Assembly: GCF_002875945.1 (NCBI RefSeq)
Contig: NZ_MCZK01000115.1
Coordinates: 1 to 46,634, forward strand
Origin: Vibrio lentus
GTDB lineage: Bacteria > Pseudomonadota > Gammaproteobacteria > Enterobacterales > Vibrionaceae
Direction of reading: 5' to 3'
Length of the DNA stretch: 46,634 bases
In this document: positions 22,289 through 32,016 of the stretch, piece after piece
How the letters are laid out: each line of letters begins with the position of its first letter
Position numbering within the stretch: the first letter of the stretch is position 1
Notes under the pieces: model-generated
What the model was told of the DNA's origin: nothing
Database searches by the model: none
The model's input: the letters and a program-made list of their open reading frames with translations, nothing else
Program-made: the position numbers and the translations under genes

Positions 22289-23299
22289 ATGAATCGCCTT
22301 CTTTCATTATTCAGTCTTATTCTCTTGAGCCTTAGTATGAGCGCTCAAGTCAATGCAGCGTCAGCCGCTTGCTCATCACGATTTATCAACCCTATCAGTG
22401 ATATTTGTTGGAGTTGTATGTTTCCGATGACTGTAGGTTCAGTACCGCTAATTCCGTCCAGCTATCCAGACACATCAAACCCATCGATGCCAATTTCTTA
22501 TTGTCCCAAACCACCCCCTATTTTTGTACAAATTGGACTAAACATTGGCTATTGGGAACCTTACGCATTAACAGACGTTACACGCGTCCCTTATTGCATG
22601 GTTAACATGGGAATGGAGCTCGGCGGTGCAAACATGCAACGTATTGGGGGGAGAACAACTGCGCGTGATAATGACAGCAGTGATGGCGGTTTTTATCATG
22701 CTCATTGGTATAAGTACCCACTTATTTATTGGCTGCAAATCATTCAATCGACTGCTTGTATGGCTACTGATGTGTTCGACATCGCGTATCTAACAGAAAT
22801 AGATCCGCTTTGGGACGACGACGAACTTTCCTTTATTTTAAACCCAGAAGCAATTCTGTTTGGGAACCCCATAGCACAACTAGCCTGTATCCCCGAAGCC
22901 ATAGCCACAACAAGTAACCACGCTCTACCATTTGACGCACTTTTTTGGTGTTTAGGATCACAAGGAAGTGCCTACCCCTTAACAGGCACAACCAATTATA
23001 GAGATACACCGATCCAAGCAGGAACGCTAATTATGGAAAGGTTGAATTACAAGTTGCACCGTCAGGGCATCGTTTGGGAAACGAGTGGTGAAGACGGAGC
23101 AATTTGCTACCAATACCCAACGCCAATTCTACCTAAATCCCGCTATCGCTATCAGATGAGCGCCCCAATCCCAGATGCTGGATGGTGCCACCCCTATACA
23201 ACCACAACGGCAATTTGGGAGATGGGGCATGATAACCCAACAACGGGGGACAACTTTGGTTTTGTGCAGTGGCGTAAACGTAATTGCGTCTTTTTGTAA
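22289..23299 (+). CDS. traU: TraU pilus assembly protein
   Basis: 336 residues (F TraU 330). Signal peptide about residues 1-24 (LFSLILLSLSMSAQVNA). Cys-rich mature protein with the family start CSSRFINPISDICWSCMFPMTVGSVPL. It is needed for DNA transfer and pilus assembly, in complex with TraW and TrbC, and is likely to require disulphide formation by TraF/TrbB. The operon then has its only sizeable gap (150 bases) before trbC. Confidence 0.95.
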   Translation: MNRLLSLFSLILLSLSMSAQVNAASAACSSRFINPISDICWSCMFPMTVGSVPLIPSSYPDTSNPSMPISYCPKPPPIFVQIGLNIGYWEPYALTDVTRVPYCMVNMGMELGGANMQRIGGRTTARDNDSSDGGFYHAHWYKYPLIYWLQIIQSTACMATDVFDIAYLTEIDPLWDDDELSFILNPEAILFGNPIAQLACIPEAIATTSNHALPFDALFWCLGSQGSAYPLTGTTNYRDTPIQAGTLIMERLNYKLHRQGIVWETSGEDGAICYQYPTPILPKSRYRYQMSAPIPDAGWCHPYTTTTAIWEMGHDNPTTGDNFGFVQWRKRNCVFL

Positions 23300-23449
23300 T
23301 AGACAAATATTCGGATGACCGCTGGCTAGGCCATCCTCAAATATAAAATTTAAGCTCGCTTTTCGTTGCGATAACGGGCGTAGCCCTTGTTGAACGAAAA
23401 GGAGCACCACTCAAAGAGTGGATAGGCTTATTCTCAAAGGATAACAATA
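23300..23449 (+). promoter_or_regulatory. Structured intergenic region between traU and trbC
   Basis: In an otherwise packed operon this 150-base gap holds three hairpins: GGATG.../...CATCC near 23314-23338; CTTTTCGTT/AACGAAAAG (23359-23367 with 23393-23401), enclosing GGGC/GCCC; and CCACTC/GAGTGG with an AAA loop (23407-23421). The last ends 20 bases before the trbC ribosome site (AAAGGATAA). It may be an RNA-processing, attenuation or stability element, or the mark of a lost gene. No T-run follows the stems. Confidence 0.6.
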
Positions 23450-24142
23450 ATGAAAATTACTATTTTATTACTCACACTTTGGAGCACTTATTCTTTTGCT
23501 TCAATTGGTTACACAGAAGAAGAGTTGAAATCATTATCAAACCTAGAGCTTAATGTAAAAGAGCAAGGGATAGACTCTACATCTCAACATGCTATCCAAA
23601 CTCAACAAGCGAAAAGCATTCAGTTTCAAGAGCAAATACGCGCCGATGCTGCTCACTGGCAAGAAAAGCTTGATCCCCGATATCTTAAAGGGGCTGTTGA
23701 TATTCCACAGCCAACGGAAAACCCTAATGCGGCCCCGACCGGCATGATGATATTTGTCTCTCTTACCATGCCGAAGCCAGCATTAAAGGCATTACTGAAA
23801 CAAAGTGAAGCGTGGCAAGTGCCTTTAGTTATTCGAGGTGTGCTACCTCAAGGCTTTGCAGCAACGGCAAAAAAAATCAAATCACTTATCCAAGAGCCAG
23901 GTAAACCACCGATTCAAAGCGGCTTTGCGATTTCACCGGAATGGTTTAGAACATTCAATGTTACGGAAGTACCAACATTTGTTGTCGTTAAACCAGGTAA
24001 ATGTCTTCCTAAACAACCTTGCACTGAAAGCGATTATGATCGAGTAAAAGGCAATGTCTCCTTTAATGACGCAATAAGTTTTTTACAAGAAGGTGACGCC
24101 AAAAGCGTGGTAAATGCTTTGCTAACAAGAGGGCAACGATAA
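23450..24142 (+). CDS. trbC: TrbC F-type pilus assembly protein
   Basis: 230 residues (F TrbC 212). Signal peptide MKITILLLTLWSTYSFA. The domain about residues 95-190 (GMMIFVSLTMPKPALKALLKQSEAWQVPLVIRGVLPQGF, then TEVPTFVVV) is the TrbC_Ftype thioredoxin-like fold, lacking a CXXC. It acts in the periplasm with TraU and TraW. The stop overlaps the traN start by one base. Confidence 0.93.
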   Translation: MKITILLLTLWSTYSFASIGYTEEELKSLSNLELNVKEQGIDSTSQHAIQTQQAKSIQFQEQIRADAAHWQEKLDPRYLKGAVDIPQPTENPNAAPTGMMIFVSLTMPKPALKALLKQSEAWQVPLVIRGVLPQGFAATAKKIKSLIQEPGKPPIQSGFAISPEWFRTFNVTEVPTFVVVKPGKCLPKQPCTESDYDRVKGNVSFNDAISFLQEGDAKSVVNALLTRGQR

Positions 24143-25878
24143 TGTTCTCTTGCCGCCTTCCTATTATTATCCTTCTTCTTTGGATACACGGCGTTCAAGC
24201 CGCAAACCAAGAACAGCAATATAATAATAATGTTTCTTGGGCTCAAAGTGCGCAACAAAATATTCCGAACAAAGCCAACGGCGCTCTAACTATCGAAGAT
24301 TTATGCGCCGATGCTCAATGTGTAAATCAAGTTAATAATCCACCTCAAAAGTCCTTAAATGACGCAGCAATCGAAAGCCAAAAGACCAGTGAGTATTATT
24401 CAAACGATAAAGCCGGTGCGATTCAAGAAAGTTTCGACAAAGGCAGACCTGACATTAAAAATGATCCCGCGTTTGAGTTTGCTCTTCTTGGCCAAGAGAA
24501 TGCTTATGACATAACACATGGCATTTCTAACGAATATGTAGATTGTGACAGTGGTACTCAATGCATCACAGAGTACATCCCTAAACTATGCAGAAAACCA
24601 ACCAATAGTTCAGTTCCTTGCACTAAAACACCAACATTTACCGCCAGCCTTTCCCCTGTCATTTACAGTTGCCCATCAGGTTGGACTCGGCAAGGTTACA
24701 ATTGCAAGCGTACGATAAAGCAATGCCGATATAACGGCTCGAACGCTGTCACCCAATCAGGCGGTAACAGTAATTGCTCTTCAAATAGGACTACTTATAT
24801 ATGGGACGGAAAATATGTAACGCCAAATCAAGGATTTACCAAAGGAGCCTTGAAAAGTTCTTCGAGTTGGGGAGCCTGTAAGGGATCAAACTGGAGCAAA
24901 AGTTACGAGATTTGCGGTCCTGTTCAGGAGACCATAAAAGCTTCATTAAGCTGCTCAAGTGGATTCACCCTCTCTGGTGGTAACTGCATTAAAAACTCGG
25001 TCACATGGCAAACACAATGCACTCTATTAAAGGAGTGTAAAGTAATGTCTCAAACTTGCATTGAAGGGCGTGCTACTCGCACTATCAATGGTATTCCTAC
25101 CACGCTTAACTGCTGGAAATATCAGGTCAACCACATCTGTGACCGACCTGATACCTGCGCTTCATTACCAACTAACTGCACGACTACATCAAGCGCATGC
25201 ACCCTGATGCAAAATGGCGTTTGCATCGAACAAGAATTAAAAAAATCGTGTCCTGAGCAAAACTGTAGCGCTACTAACCTCATTTGTGGAGAAACCTCTT
25301 TCTGTCTTGACGGGGATTGCTATGGCGAAATGCCAACTCAAAATTCAGAGTTCGACGAATCTGCTGCTGCGCTCGCTGGTTTAAATGCTGCGGGGGAATC
25401 CCTAGGGAATCCACCAACAATGTTTACTGGTAAAGCAATGAAATGTACTGACGGTGTTTTCGGGTTCGCCGACTGCTGCAAAGACGGAGGGTGGGGAACC
25501 GACCTAGGACTTGCACAATGCAATGAAGATGAAAAGGCGCTCGGTCAAGCAAAAGAGAAGAAACTCACTATTAGTTTAGGCTCTTATTGCGCAAGCAAGG
25601 TATTAGGAGCTTGTACCCGTAAAAAGAAAACCTACTGCGTCTACGACAGCAAAATGGCACGCATCATTCAAGAGCAAGGTAATAAAAACCAATTAGGTAG
25701 CAACTTTGGTTCGGCAAAAAATCCAATATGCGACCCAATAACCCCAGAGCAGTTACAAAGCATTAATTTCGAACATATTGATTTCACTGATTTCTATGAA
25801 GATATGCATGCGGATATGGATCTGCCTAATACAGATGAGATCAAAAATCGTCTAGAAAGCTCGTTAAAACAGGATTAG
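24142..25878 (+). CDS. traN: TraN mating-pair stabilisation protein
   Basis: 578 residues (F TraN 602) with a signal peptide (LPIIILLLWIHGVQA) and very many Cys, mainly in the central and C-terminal thirds (YSCPSGWTRQGYNCKRTIKQC; AQCNEDEKALGQAKEKKL...). Outer-membrane adhesin that binds receptor proteins on the recipient and stabilises mating pairs. The central variable part (about residues 150-330) probably determines receptor choice. It follows trbC and precedes traF by 2 bases. Confidence 0.93.
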   Translation: MFSCRLPIIILLLWIHGVQAANQEQQYNNNVSWAQSAQQNIPNKANGALTIEDLCADAQCVNQVNNPPQKSLNDAAIESQKTSEYYSNDKAGAIQESFDKGRPDIKNDPAFEFALLGQENAYDITHGISNEYVDCDSGTQCITEYIPKLCRKPTNSSVPCTKTPTFTASLSPVIYSCPSGWTRQGYNCKRTIKQCRYNGSNAVTQSGGNSNCSSNRTTYIWDGKYVTPNQGFTKGALKSSSSWGACKGSNWSKSYEICGPVQETIKASLSCSSGFTLSGGNCIKNSVTWQTQCTLLKECKVMSQTCIEGRATRTINGIPTTLNCWKYQVNHICDRPDTCASLPTNCTTTSSACTLMQNGVCIEQELKKSCPEQNCSATNLICGETSFCLDGDCYGEMPTQNSEFDESAAALAGLNAAGESLGNPPTMFTGKAMKCTDGVFGFADCCKDGGWGTDLGLAQCNEDEKALGQAKEKKLTISLGSYCASKVLGACTRKKKTYCVYDSKMARIIQEQGNKNQLGSNFGSAKNPICDPITPEQLQSINFEHIDFTDFYEDMHADMDLPNTDEIKNRLESSLKQD

Positions 25879-25880
25879 CC

Positions 25881-26651
25881 ATGAAAATGAAGCCCTTTGT
25901 TCTCATCATTCTATTGAACGCGCTGAGCAGCCAAAGCCTCATAGCGAAAGATATTCCTGCGGGATGGAAATGGTACAACGAACCTCAGATTAAACGCCAA
26001 GCCCCCTCTAAAAAAGTGAGTGCGCCGCCACCAAACTCAACAACTACGGTGATGAGCGCAACCAAGCAAATGCAGTGGTTTCATGAGGTATTTCAAGAGG
26101 CGGTAGCTGACGCAACAATCAACCCTACCGATACTCAAAAGAACCTAAAAGTGATGCAGTTAAAGCACTTTATTAGTCAAAAGACCTCTCAAACCGGCAT
26201 GACATTTAAGAAGTTACTTTTAGAGAACCCTGAATATTCTTACATCAAAGATAGGCCAGTAGAACAAGCGGCTCGCAGCACCTATTACGCCCAGGAACGC
26301 AATGCCAAAGATGAAGCTGTAGAAAAGATGAAAGCACAAGGGTGGGGGTTTTTCTTTGTCTATCAAGGTGAAGATGCTCTAAGTCAAACCTTAGCACCGT
26401 CAGTACAAGCCTTTGCTGACACGCATAGTATGGAATTGCTCGGTATTAGTGAAGATGGCGTGTTCATCGATACCGTCAAAAACAACCGTAACAATGATAA
26501 GAAAGTAGTAGTGCCGTTCACACCAGCCCTTCTATTAGTAAACCCAAAAACAGGCGAGTTCAAACCTCTTGCTTACGGCTTTATTTCGCAAAATGAGTTA
26601 TTAGGCCGCTTTTACAACGTCGCTAATGACTACCAAACACCGGACTTTTAA
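25881..26651 (+). CDS. traF: TraF pilus assembly thioredoxin-like protein
   Basis: 256 residues (F TraF 247). Signal peptide MKMKPFVLIILLNALSSQSLIA, then GWKWYNEP, the family opening. The C-terminal thioredoxin-like domain (AQGWGFFFVYQGEDALSQTLAPSVQAFADTHSMELLGISEDG) lacks a CXXC, as in F TraF. Periplasmic; supports pilus assembly together with TraH. Confidence 0.93.
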   Translation: MKMKPFVLIILLNALSSQSLIAKDIPAGWKWYNEPQIKRQAPSKKVSAPPPNSTTTVMSATKQMQWFHEVFQEAVADATINPTDTQKNLKVMQLKHFISQKTSQTGMTFKKLLLENPEYSYIKDRPVEQAARSTYYAQERNAKDEAVEKMKAQGWGFFFVYQGEDALSQTLAPSVQAFADTHSMELLGISEDGVFIDTVKNNRNNDKKVVVPFTPALLLVNPKTGEFKPLAYGFISQNELLGRFYNVANDYQTPDF

Positions 26652-26653
26652 TT

Positions 26654-27163
26654 ATGAAAATTGAAAAAACAACCAACTTATTAACTATTTATTTCATGAA
26701 TATCATTCTGCGTTCTTTGCAGGTTAAAGCCGCTTTATTTGGAACAGAGCTTAAGCGTTTCATACCTCTAATGCTTTTACTGTTGGCTCCATCAGCCACA
26801 ACCAACGCAGCCATGAACGATCAATACGCGATGGTGTTCTTTTTCCGAAGTGACTGCGCGTATTGCCACGCTTTTGCACCTACTCTCAAGCAATTTACAC
26901 AAGCCAATTCGCTACCAACGTATGCATTTACACTCGATGGGAAATCCATGGATCAATTTCCTGTACCAATCCCTGCTACGCCAGAAGTCAGCCAACTCTT
27001 TTTTGATAATCCTAGAAGCATTACTGTTCCTGCCACTTTTTTAATTAACGTTAATACTCGTAAGTTTGTTCGCGTATCAGTTGGTAATGTCTCTTACCAA
27101 CAGCTCGAACATAGCGTAAACGGCATTTTATCTGACTCGGCAGTGTTGGAGGCGATGCGATGA
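26654..27163 (+). CDS. trbB: TrbB-like thiol-disulphide isomerase
   Basis: 169 residues. A hydrophobic N-terminal segment (about 36-52, RFIPLMLLLLAPSATTNAA) serves as signal or anchor. MVFFFRSDCAYCHAFAPTLKQF contains an intact CAYC active site, and VPATFLINVNTRKF carries the cis-Pro loop. This is the TrbB/DsbC-like family that makes disulphides in TraN, TraU and TraH. It lies between traF and traH, as trbB does in F relative to traH. The N-terminus may be over-extended; an ATG at 26696 is possible. Confidence 0.75.
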   Translation: MKIEKTTNLLTIYFMNIILRSLQVKAALFGTELKRFIPLMLLLLAPSATTNAAMNDQYAMVFFFRSDCAYCHAFAPTLKQFTQANSLPTYAFTLDGKSMDQFPVPIPATPEVSQLFFDNPRSITVPATFLINVNTRKFVRVSVGNVSYQQLEHSVNGILSDSAVLEAMR

Positions 27164-28551
27164 TAGTCCCTAAACGTAATGTACTTCACCTCTCATTGGC
27201 AATAAGTCTCTTTGTGTCACCAATAACACAAGCTGCGGGTGTTAACGGCTCATTGGATTCATTTTTCAATAGTTTGGGGTATCACACCAACGTATCGAAC
27301 CCAAGTTCATACAAAGGCCAAGCCGCTAACTTTTATAATGGGGGATCTTTATACGTTCGCTCTTCTGTAAAAAACGCACAGCTTGCAGCCGTCACCATAC
27401 CTTCGGTCAATGCGGGGTGTGGTGGGATTGATGCCTTCATGGGCGGTTTTTCTCACATAAACTCTGACCAATTGGTTCAATTTGGTAAAGCTGTAGTTGC
27501 AAATGCGGTTCCTTTTGCTGTTGATTTAGCCCTTCAGACTTGGGCGCCTCAAATCAAACAAATACGCGACAACTTACAATCCATTGCCGATAAATGGCTA
27601 AATCAGTCAATTAACTCCTGTGAAACCGCGCAAGCTGCCGTAGGGGGCTTAGCCGCCTTCGCTGGCCCTCAAGCAAAAAAACACGTTTGTGCCACCATGG
27701 GAACTCAAAACAACGCCTTTTCTGATTGGGTCGCCGCTCAACATGAATGTGGTGTGGGCGGTCAATCTAATACGCAGTTGGCTAACGCTAGGAATAATGC
27801 GTCATTAGGAGACATCACAAAGACTAACCATAATCTCGTTTGGTCTGCCACGTTAAAAAACCCCTTCTTAGCCAGCGATACCGCCTTAGCTGAGTTTTTA
27901 ATGAGTCTTTCTGGAACTTATATTTACGATAGCCAGGGAAGACCCAATTACCATGCAAGCCTACTGACGGATAACAACAACCTGGTACAAGCCTTATTAG
28001 AAGGTGGAGATATTGATTATTACAAATGCGATGACACGGATGCAAAGAAGTGTTTAGCACCCACTAAAACCACGCTCACACTGACCAAAGCAAAAGGTTT
28101 GCAGAGTCGAATTCGAACCTTATTAGAGCAACTTTATAGCGCGTTACTTAACGAACAAGCGTTAACCAATGCTCAGCAAGCATTTTTGGAATACACCGAA
28201 ACACCAGTTCTCACCATATTTAGAAGTGCAGCCAGGGCTAACCGCTATCCCAATTTTGCAGCTTACTCTCGCATGATATCGATCGAGCTCTTAAATCGTT
28301 ATTTGAAAGGCATGCTTAACGTTGTTCAAGAGTCGATGGTTAACACTCAAATCGATCAAAAAGACATATCCCTCATTACGATGGACATAGACCGAGCTAA
28401 AAAATACACAGACGGTCTGTCAGACAAAGCGATCCAACTTATTCTCGAGCAAGAACAATTAATTCAAGCTCATAAAAGTAACGACGCTGATTATTTGAAT
28501 CTATTAAACGACAAGATGCAGCAAAACATCACATTTGGGGAGGGTGTCTGA
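27160..28551 (+). CDS. traH: TraH pilus assembly protein
   Basis: 463 residues (F TraH 458). Signal peptide (NVLHLSLAISLFVSPITQA), then GVNGSLDSFFNSLGYHTNVSNPSSYKGQAANFYNGGSLYVR and GCGGIDAFMGGFSHINSDQLVQF, both highly conserved in the family. A C-terminal coiled region follows. It forms the outer-membrane-associated pilus assembly complex with TraF. It overlaps trbB by 4 bases and traG by one. Confidence 0.95.
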   Translation: MIVPKRNVLHLSLAISLFVSPITQAAGVNGSLDSFFNSLGYHTNVSNPSSYKGQAANFYNGGSLYVRSSVKNAQLAAVTIPSVNAGCGGIDAFMGGFSHINSDQLVQFGKAVVANAVPFAVDLALQTWAPQIKQIRDNLQSIADKWLNQSINSCETAQAAVGGLAAFAGPQAKKHVCATMGTQNNAFSDWVAAQHECGVGGQSNTQLANARNNASLGDITKTNHNLVWSATLKNPFLASDTALAEFLMSLSGTYIYDSQGRPNYHASLLTDNNNLVQALLEGGDIDYYKCDDTDAKKCLAPTKTTLTLTKAKGLQSRIRTLLEQLYSALLNEQALTNAQQAFLEYTETPVLTIFRSAARANRYPNFAAYSRMISIELLNRYLKGMLNVVQESMVNTQIDQKDISLITMDIDRAKKYTDGLSDKAIQLILEQEQLIQAHKSNDADYLNLLNDKMQQNITFGEGV

Positions 28552-31352
28552 TGACTTTTGAATATTACACCTACACACAAGGAGTTACGCTTATGCGAGC
28601 TCTTGACGCTGTTGCCGCTTTTTTTGTGTCAGACAGTTTTTCATCATTGATCGCTATTTCACTTATGTTTGGCGCAGTGACCACTTTTGCTTATTTCACT
28701 TTAACTCGTGATACCAAACATATTTATACCTTTGCGGTCATATTCACACTTGTACCGCTTTTGTTAATTAACCAAAAAGGGCGCGTACAAATTATTGATT
28801 TAACCGAGCCAACCGGTGTCTATGCTGTAGATAACGTGCCTTATATTGTCGCTATTCCAACTTGGTTTTTTTCTACCATGATGATGGGTGTTACCGAAAC
28901 GGTCGAAACAGTGTTCAACACCAGTGACAATCGTCGGTATGGTCGAACTGGAATGTTATTTGGTTCAGAGCTTTACCAACTATCCCGACAAGCCGACATT
29001 AAAGACATTGAACTAAGACAACAGTGGAATGATTTTTTTAAAAGTTGCTTAATTGATGATGTAGAGATTAATGGGAAATACACGTGGAATGCTTTATTTT
29101 CGGCAACTGATATTTTTGGATTTTTAGATGGGACGACCATGAGCCCAATCCGTGGAGTGATGTTAAAAGGCCAGAACTTCAAAACCTGTGCCGAGTATTA
29201 CCCAACGCTAAAGCAGGCAATGAACCAAGAAGCAACCCGAGACTTAAACCTATTAGGCACTTACCTCTACGGCAAAAGTACGACCGTTAATCAAGCACAC
29301 CTTTCTAATGCTCTCAGCGAAAGCTACTCAGAATTTGTCGGCATATCAAACGGTGCAGTGGATGTAATAAAGCAAAACATGGCTATTAACGCAATTCGGT
29401 TCAGCATTGATGCATTAAATACAAAAGGCCAGGCACTTAACTACGCTTACACACAAAACAAAATGCAACAAACCTCAATGTGGGCTTCACTTGGCATGCA
29501 AGCCAGAGAGTTCATTCCCATGATGCATACAATGATGTTCTTCATCTTTACGTGTTTAAGCTTTTTCGTAGCCGCCGCCGCTCTTATCCCATCACTCACA
29601 AAAATGGTCTTAAGCAACTACGTCAAAACATTTGCTTACCTGGCCACATGGCCAGCGTTATTCGCTATCTTAAACGCCATTATGTTATGGACACTTGAGG
29701 TACGTTCTTTAGAAACCGCTAATTTATTTAACGGACTGTCATTGAAAAATGCAGATCCACTCAATGAACTGCATGAGCGTTTCGCTTGGATGACCGGATT
29801 TCTCATGATGAGCATTCCGTTACTCGCCGGTAAAATATTGAGTGGTGGAGCCTCTGCTATTCAAAGCTTAAACTACTCAATGGCCAGTATGATTAACAGC
29901 ACCAATTCCCGCGTTTCTGCTGCGGCATCTACGGGTAATTTAGACTTTGGTAACTTGCAAATGCAAAACCACAGTTACAACAACACTTCGGCCAACAAGT
30001 TTGATGACAACTTACTTATGAGAAGTGGCATGTCGTCTATACAACAATCCGATGGTTCAACGACCAATACTTATCACAATGACGCTAATCGTCAGACCTA
30101 CAATGCGCAAGAAACAGAATCGAAGCCGTTATGGTCAGCCAGTGTAGCAAACACCATCCAAAACAGCGTAAACGACCAATATTCCACAGCACTATCGGCA
30201 CAAAAACAGGCCACCAACAACCTCAATGATGCCTACTCTAACGGGATGCAAATAAATGACCGATGGAATGATGCCTGGTCTAAAAACAAATCTTATGGCG
30301 ATGGCCACAACATCTCAACCGAAGGACAGATCTCGACATCTCGCTCCACTATGGAATCAGCCATCGACAACATGTCTCAAACTATGGGTTGGACAAAAGA
30401 TCAATCTCGGGCTTTTGCTAATGCTGCGACCGTGAGTGGTGGTGTAAGCCTACCAAGCGCTTTAACCGGCGGTGTTCTACAGGGTGGTATCGAATCAAGA
30501 TGGAGCGATGAAGAACGCAACGCCTATAGCAGTATGACAGCAGAACAGAAGCAAGCCATGCAACAAGCCAGTGAGCAGTACAATGAAGGAGCAACTTCAA
30601 TGCAGCGAGCGGGACGTACGCTGGATACAAAAGATAATCGCAGTGAGATGGAGCAATATGCCCATGATTTCTCTCTTAACTACCAAAGAACACAATCACT
30701 TAGCGCTTCGGTTATGGAAGCTAATTCTACCGTAGATAGCCTCAGTAATATGCGTTCGCGCATGGAGAGCGATTCATCCAGCTTCACCAGCAGTGCCATC
30801 AGCGGCTTCCAACGCTACCTTGAAGTCGATCAGGGAATGGACAACAACGAAGTCCAACGCCTCATGACAGCGAGATTGCCAGAAGATATCAACGATGCAA
30901 AAAGCCACTTTGATTTATACACCCAATCTGACAGCTTCAAAAACAGTTTTGGGGTGAACACGTCCTCTTCAAATATTGATGAATTAAAGAACTTATATCA
31001 ACCCAATAACCTAAGCAGCGCTCCCACACTCAATCCAGAGCAAAGTGCTGTCGTCAATCAAGGCGCGGAAGTAGCGCAAAGCAAAATTGAAGAAGTCACT
31101 GCAGATATGATAAACCTCAAAGGCAGCGACGACCTTTACGATAACCATACCTACCGTAATGTCAGAGGCAATGCCTTGGTAATGGGAGGGCATATGCAAA
31201 ACGAAGCGAACACCTCACTCACTTCCAACCTGCCGGCAAGTGATGTGCAGCAAGAAGTCAATGATCAGTTAACGCGCCAAGAAAATGCAGGGAGCCCACA
31301 ACCAGACACCGGCTATCACTACACCACCCAAAAACCAAACAAAAATGGATAA
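28551..31352 (+). CDS. traG: TraG pilus assembly and mating-pair stabilisation protein
   Basis: 933 residues (F TraG 938). The N-terminal third has several TM helices (about 37-55, 60-80, 325-350, 360-385, 420-440) and acts in pilus assembly (VirB6-like). The long periplasmic C-terminal part, rich in Gln, Asn and Ser (from about residue 450), stabilises mating pairs and in F interacts with TraS of the recipient for exclusion. The ATG at 28551 shares bases with the traH stop. Confidence 0.93.
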   Translation: MTFEYYTYTQGVTLMRALDAVAAFFVSDSFSSLIAISLMFGAVTTFAYFTLTRDTKHIYTFAVIFTLVPLLLINQKGRVQIIDLTEPTGVYAVDNVPYIVAIPTWFFSTMMMGVTETVETVFNTSDNRRYGRTGMLFGSELYQLSRQADIKDIELRQQWNDFFKSCLIDDVEINGKYTWNALFSATDIFGFLDGTTMSPIRGVMLKGQNFKTCAEYYPTLKQAMNQEATRDLNLLGTYLYGKSTTVNQAHLSNALSESYSEFVGISNGAVDVIKQNMAINAIRFSIDALNTKGQALNYAYTQNKMQQTSMWASLGMQAREFIPMMHTMMFFIFTCLSFFVAAAALIPSLTKMVLSNYVKTFAYLATWPALFAILNAIMLWTLEVRSLETANLFNGLSLKNADPLNELHERFAWMTGFLMMSIPLLAGKILSGGASAIQSLNYSMASMINSTNSRVSAAASTGNLDFGNLQMQNHSYNNTSANKFDDNLLMRSGMSSIQQSDGSTTNTYHNDANRQTYNAQETESKPLWSASVANTIQNSVNDQYSTALSAQKQATNNLNDAYSNGMQINDRWNDAWSKNKSYGDGHNISTEGQISTSRSTMESAIDNMSQTMGWTKDQSRAFANAATVSGGVSLPSALTGGVLQGGIESRWSDEERNAYSSMTAEQKQAMQQASEQYNEGATSMQRAGRTLDTKDNRSEMEQYAHDFSLNYQRTQSLSASVMEANSTVDSLSNMRSRMESDSSSFTSSAISGFQRYLEVDQGMDNNEVQRLMTARLPEDINDAKSHFDLYTQSDSFKNSFGVNTSSSNIDELKNLYQPNNLSSAPTLNPEQSAVVNQGAEVAQSKIEEVTADMINLKGSDDLYDNHTYRNVRGNALVMGGHMQNEANTSLTSNLPASDVQQEVNDQLTRQENAGSPQPDTGYHYTTQKPNKNG

Positions 31353-31386
31353 CGGTCAAATTACCAACAAAAACTGAATGAATATC

Positions 31387-31422
31387 AACCTTGATACTGT
31401 TATAATAAACAGCATCAAGGTT
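31387..31422. promoter_or_regulatory. Long hairpin after traG
   Basis: Perfect 9-bp outer arms AACCTTGAT/ATCAAGGTT enclosing CTGTT/AACAG with a short AT loop, 19 bases before the next gene's start. There is no U-tract, so it may be an attenuator, processing site or operator rather than a full terminator. It separates the core tra genes from the three accessory genes. Confidence 0.5.
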
Positions 31423-31440
31423 AATAAAGGAAGCTAAATT

Positions 31441-32004
31441 ATGAAACTCTCCTCATCAATACTCGCGCTGCTTATGTCGGTAATCTCACTTAACGTATTA
31501 GCCAACTCACTTCCACCATGGAACAAAAGTCCGCAACTGGAAGCCTTGATTGTGGACTTTGAGCAAACCTACCAGGAAGCAACGCATGAGCTCCTTAAAA
31601 AAAAGATGACACAAGTAAACAATCTCTCTTACTTCATTCGCTTCATTGATAAAGAAGGAACACCTGAGCAGGCGCAATTAAAGGCGTTTTTACTAGGTAC
31701 ACAACAAGCGTATGCCAGCAGTGTCTATAACCAAATTCAAATGAACATCAGACCTTGGTTTTGTCCTAAAGGGGGGCAACTCGGTATTCGACCTGCCAGT
31801 GAAGACCCAACACAGTTCATCGAGAACGTAATTTGGGAGGCATTGGAACGCACATTAAAAGTTGACCCTAATCGCTTTACACGCTCCAACGGCGTTGCAG
31901 CATTTACACCAACTAACTCACTGGTGCAATACGGGTTGCAAACTCAATACCCATGCCATCAAGTCATTCCTGAAGCGCATCGTATGAACGGTTGGGTGTA
32001 TTAG
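31441..32004 (+). CDS. Unknown periplasmic protein between traG and traD
   Basis: 187 residues with a signal peptide (SSSILALLMSVISLNVLA, cleavage after about residue 21). The mature part is soluble: a helical region (VDFEQTYQEATHELLKKKMTQ) and a C-terminal region with two Cys (RPWFCPKGG, TQYPCHQV) that could be disulphide-linked. The ATG at 31441 has AAAGGAAG upstream. In F the traG-traD interval holds the exclusion genes traS and traT; this protein matches neither, but a surface or exclusion role is a reasonable guess. Confidence 0.65.
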   Translation: MKLSSSILALLMSVISLNVLANSLPPWNKSPQLEALIVDFEQTYQEATHELLKKKMTQVNNLSYFIRFIDKEGTPEQAQLKAFLLGTQQAYASSVYNQIQMNIRPWFCPKGGQLGIRPASEDPTQFIENVIWEALERTLKVDPNRFTRSNGVAAFTPTNSLVQYGLQTQYPCHQVIPEAHRMNGWVY

Positions 32005-32016
32005 AGGGGAAGCTGA

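Noticed and set aside
23300..23449. Integron attC site or super-integron cassette remnant in the traU-trbC gap
   Set aside because: No RYYYAAC/GTTRRRY core pair at the outer ends and no cassette gene. Only ordinary stems are seen.
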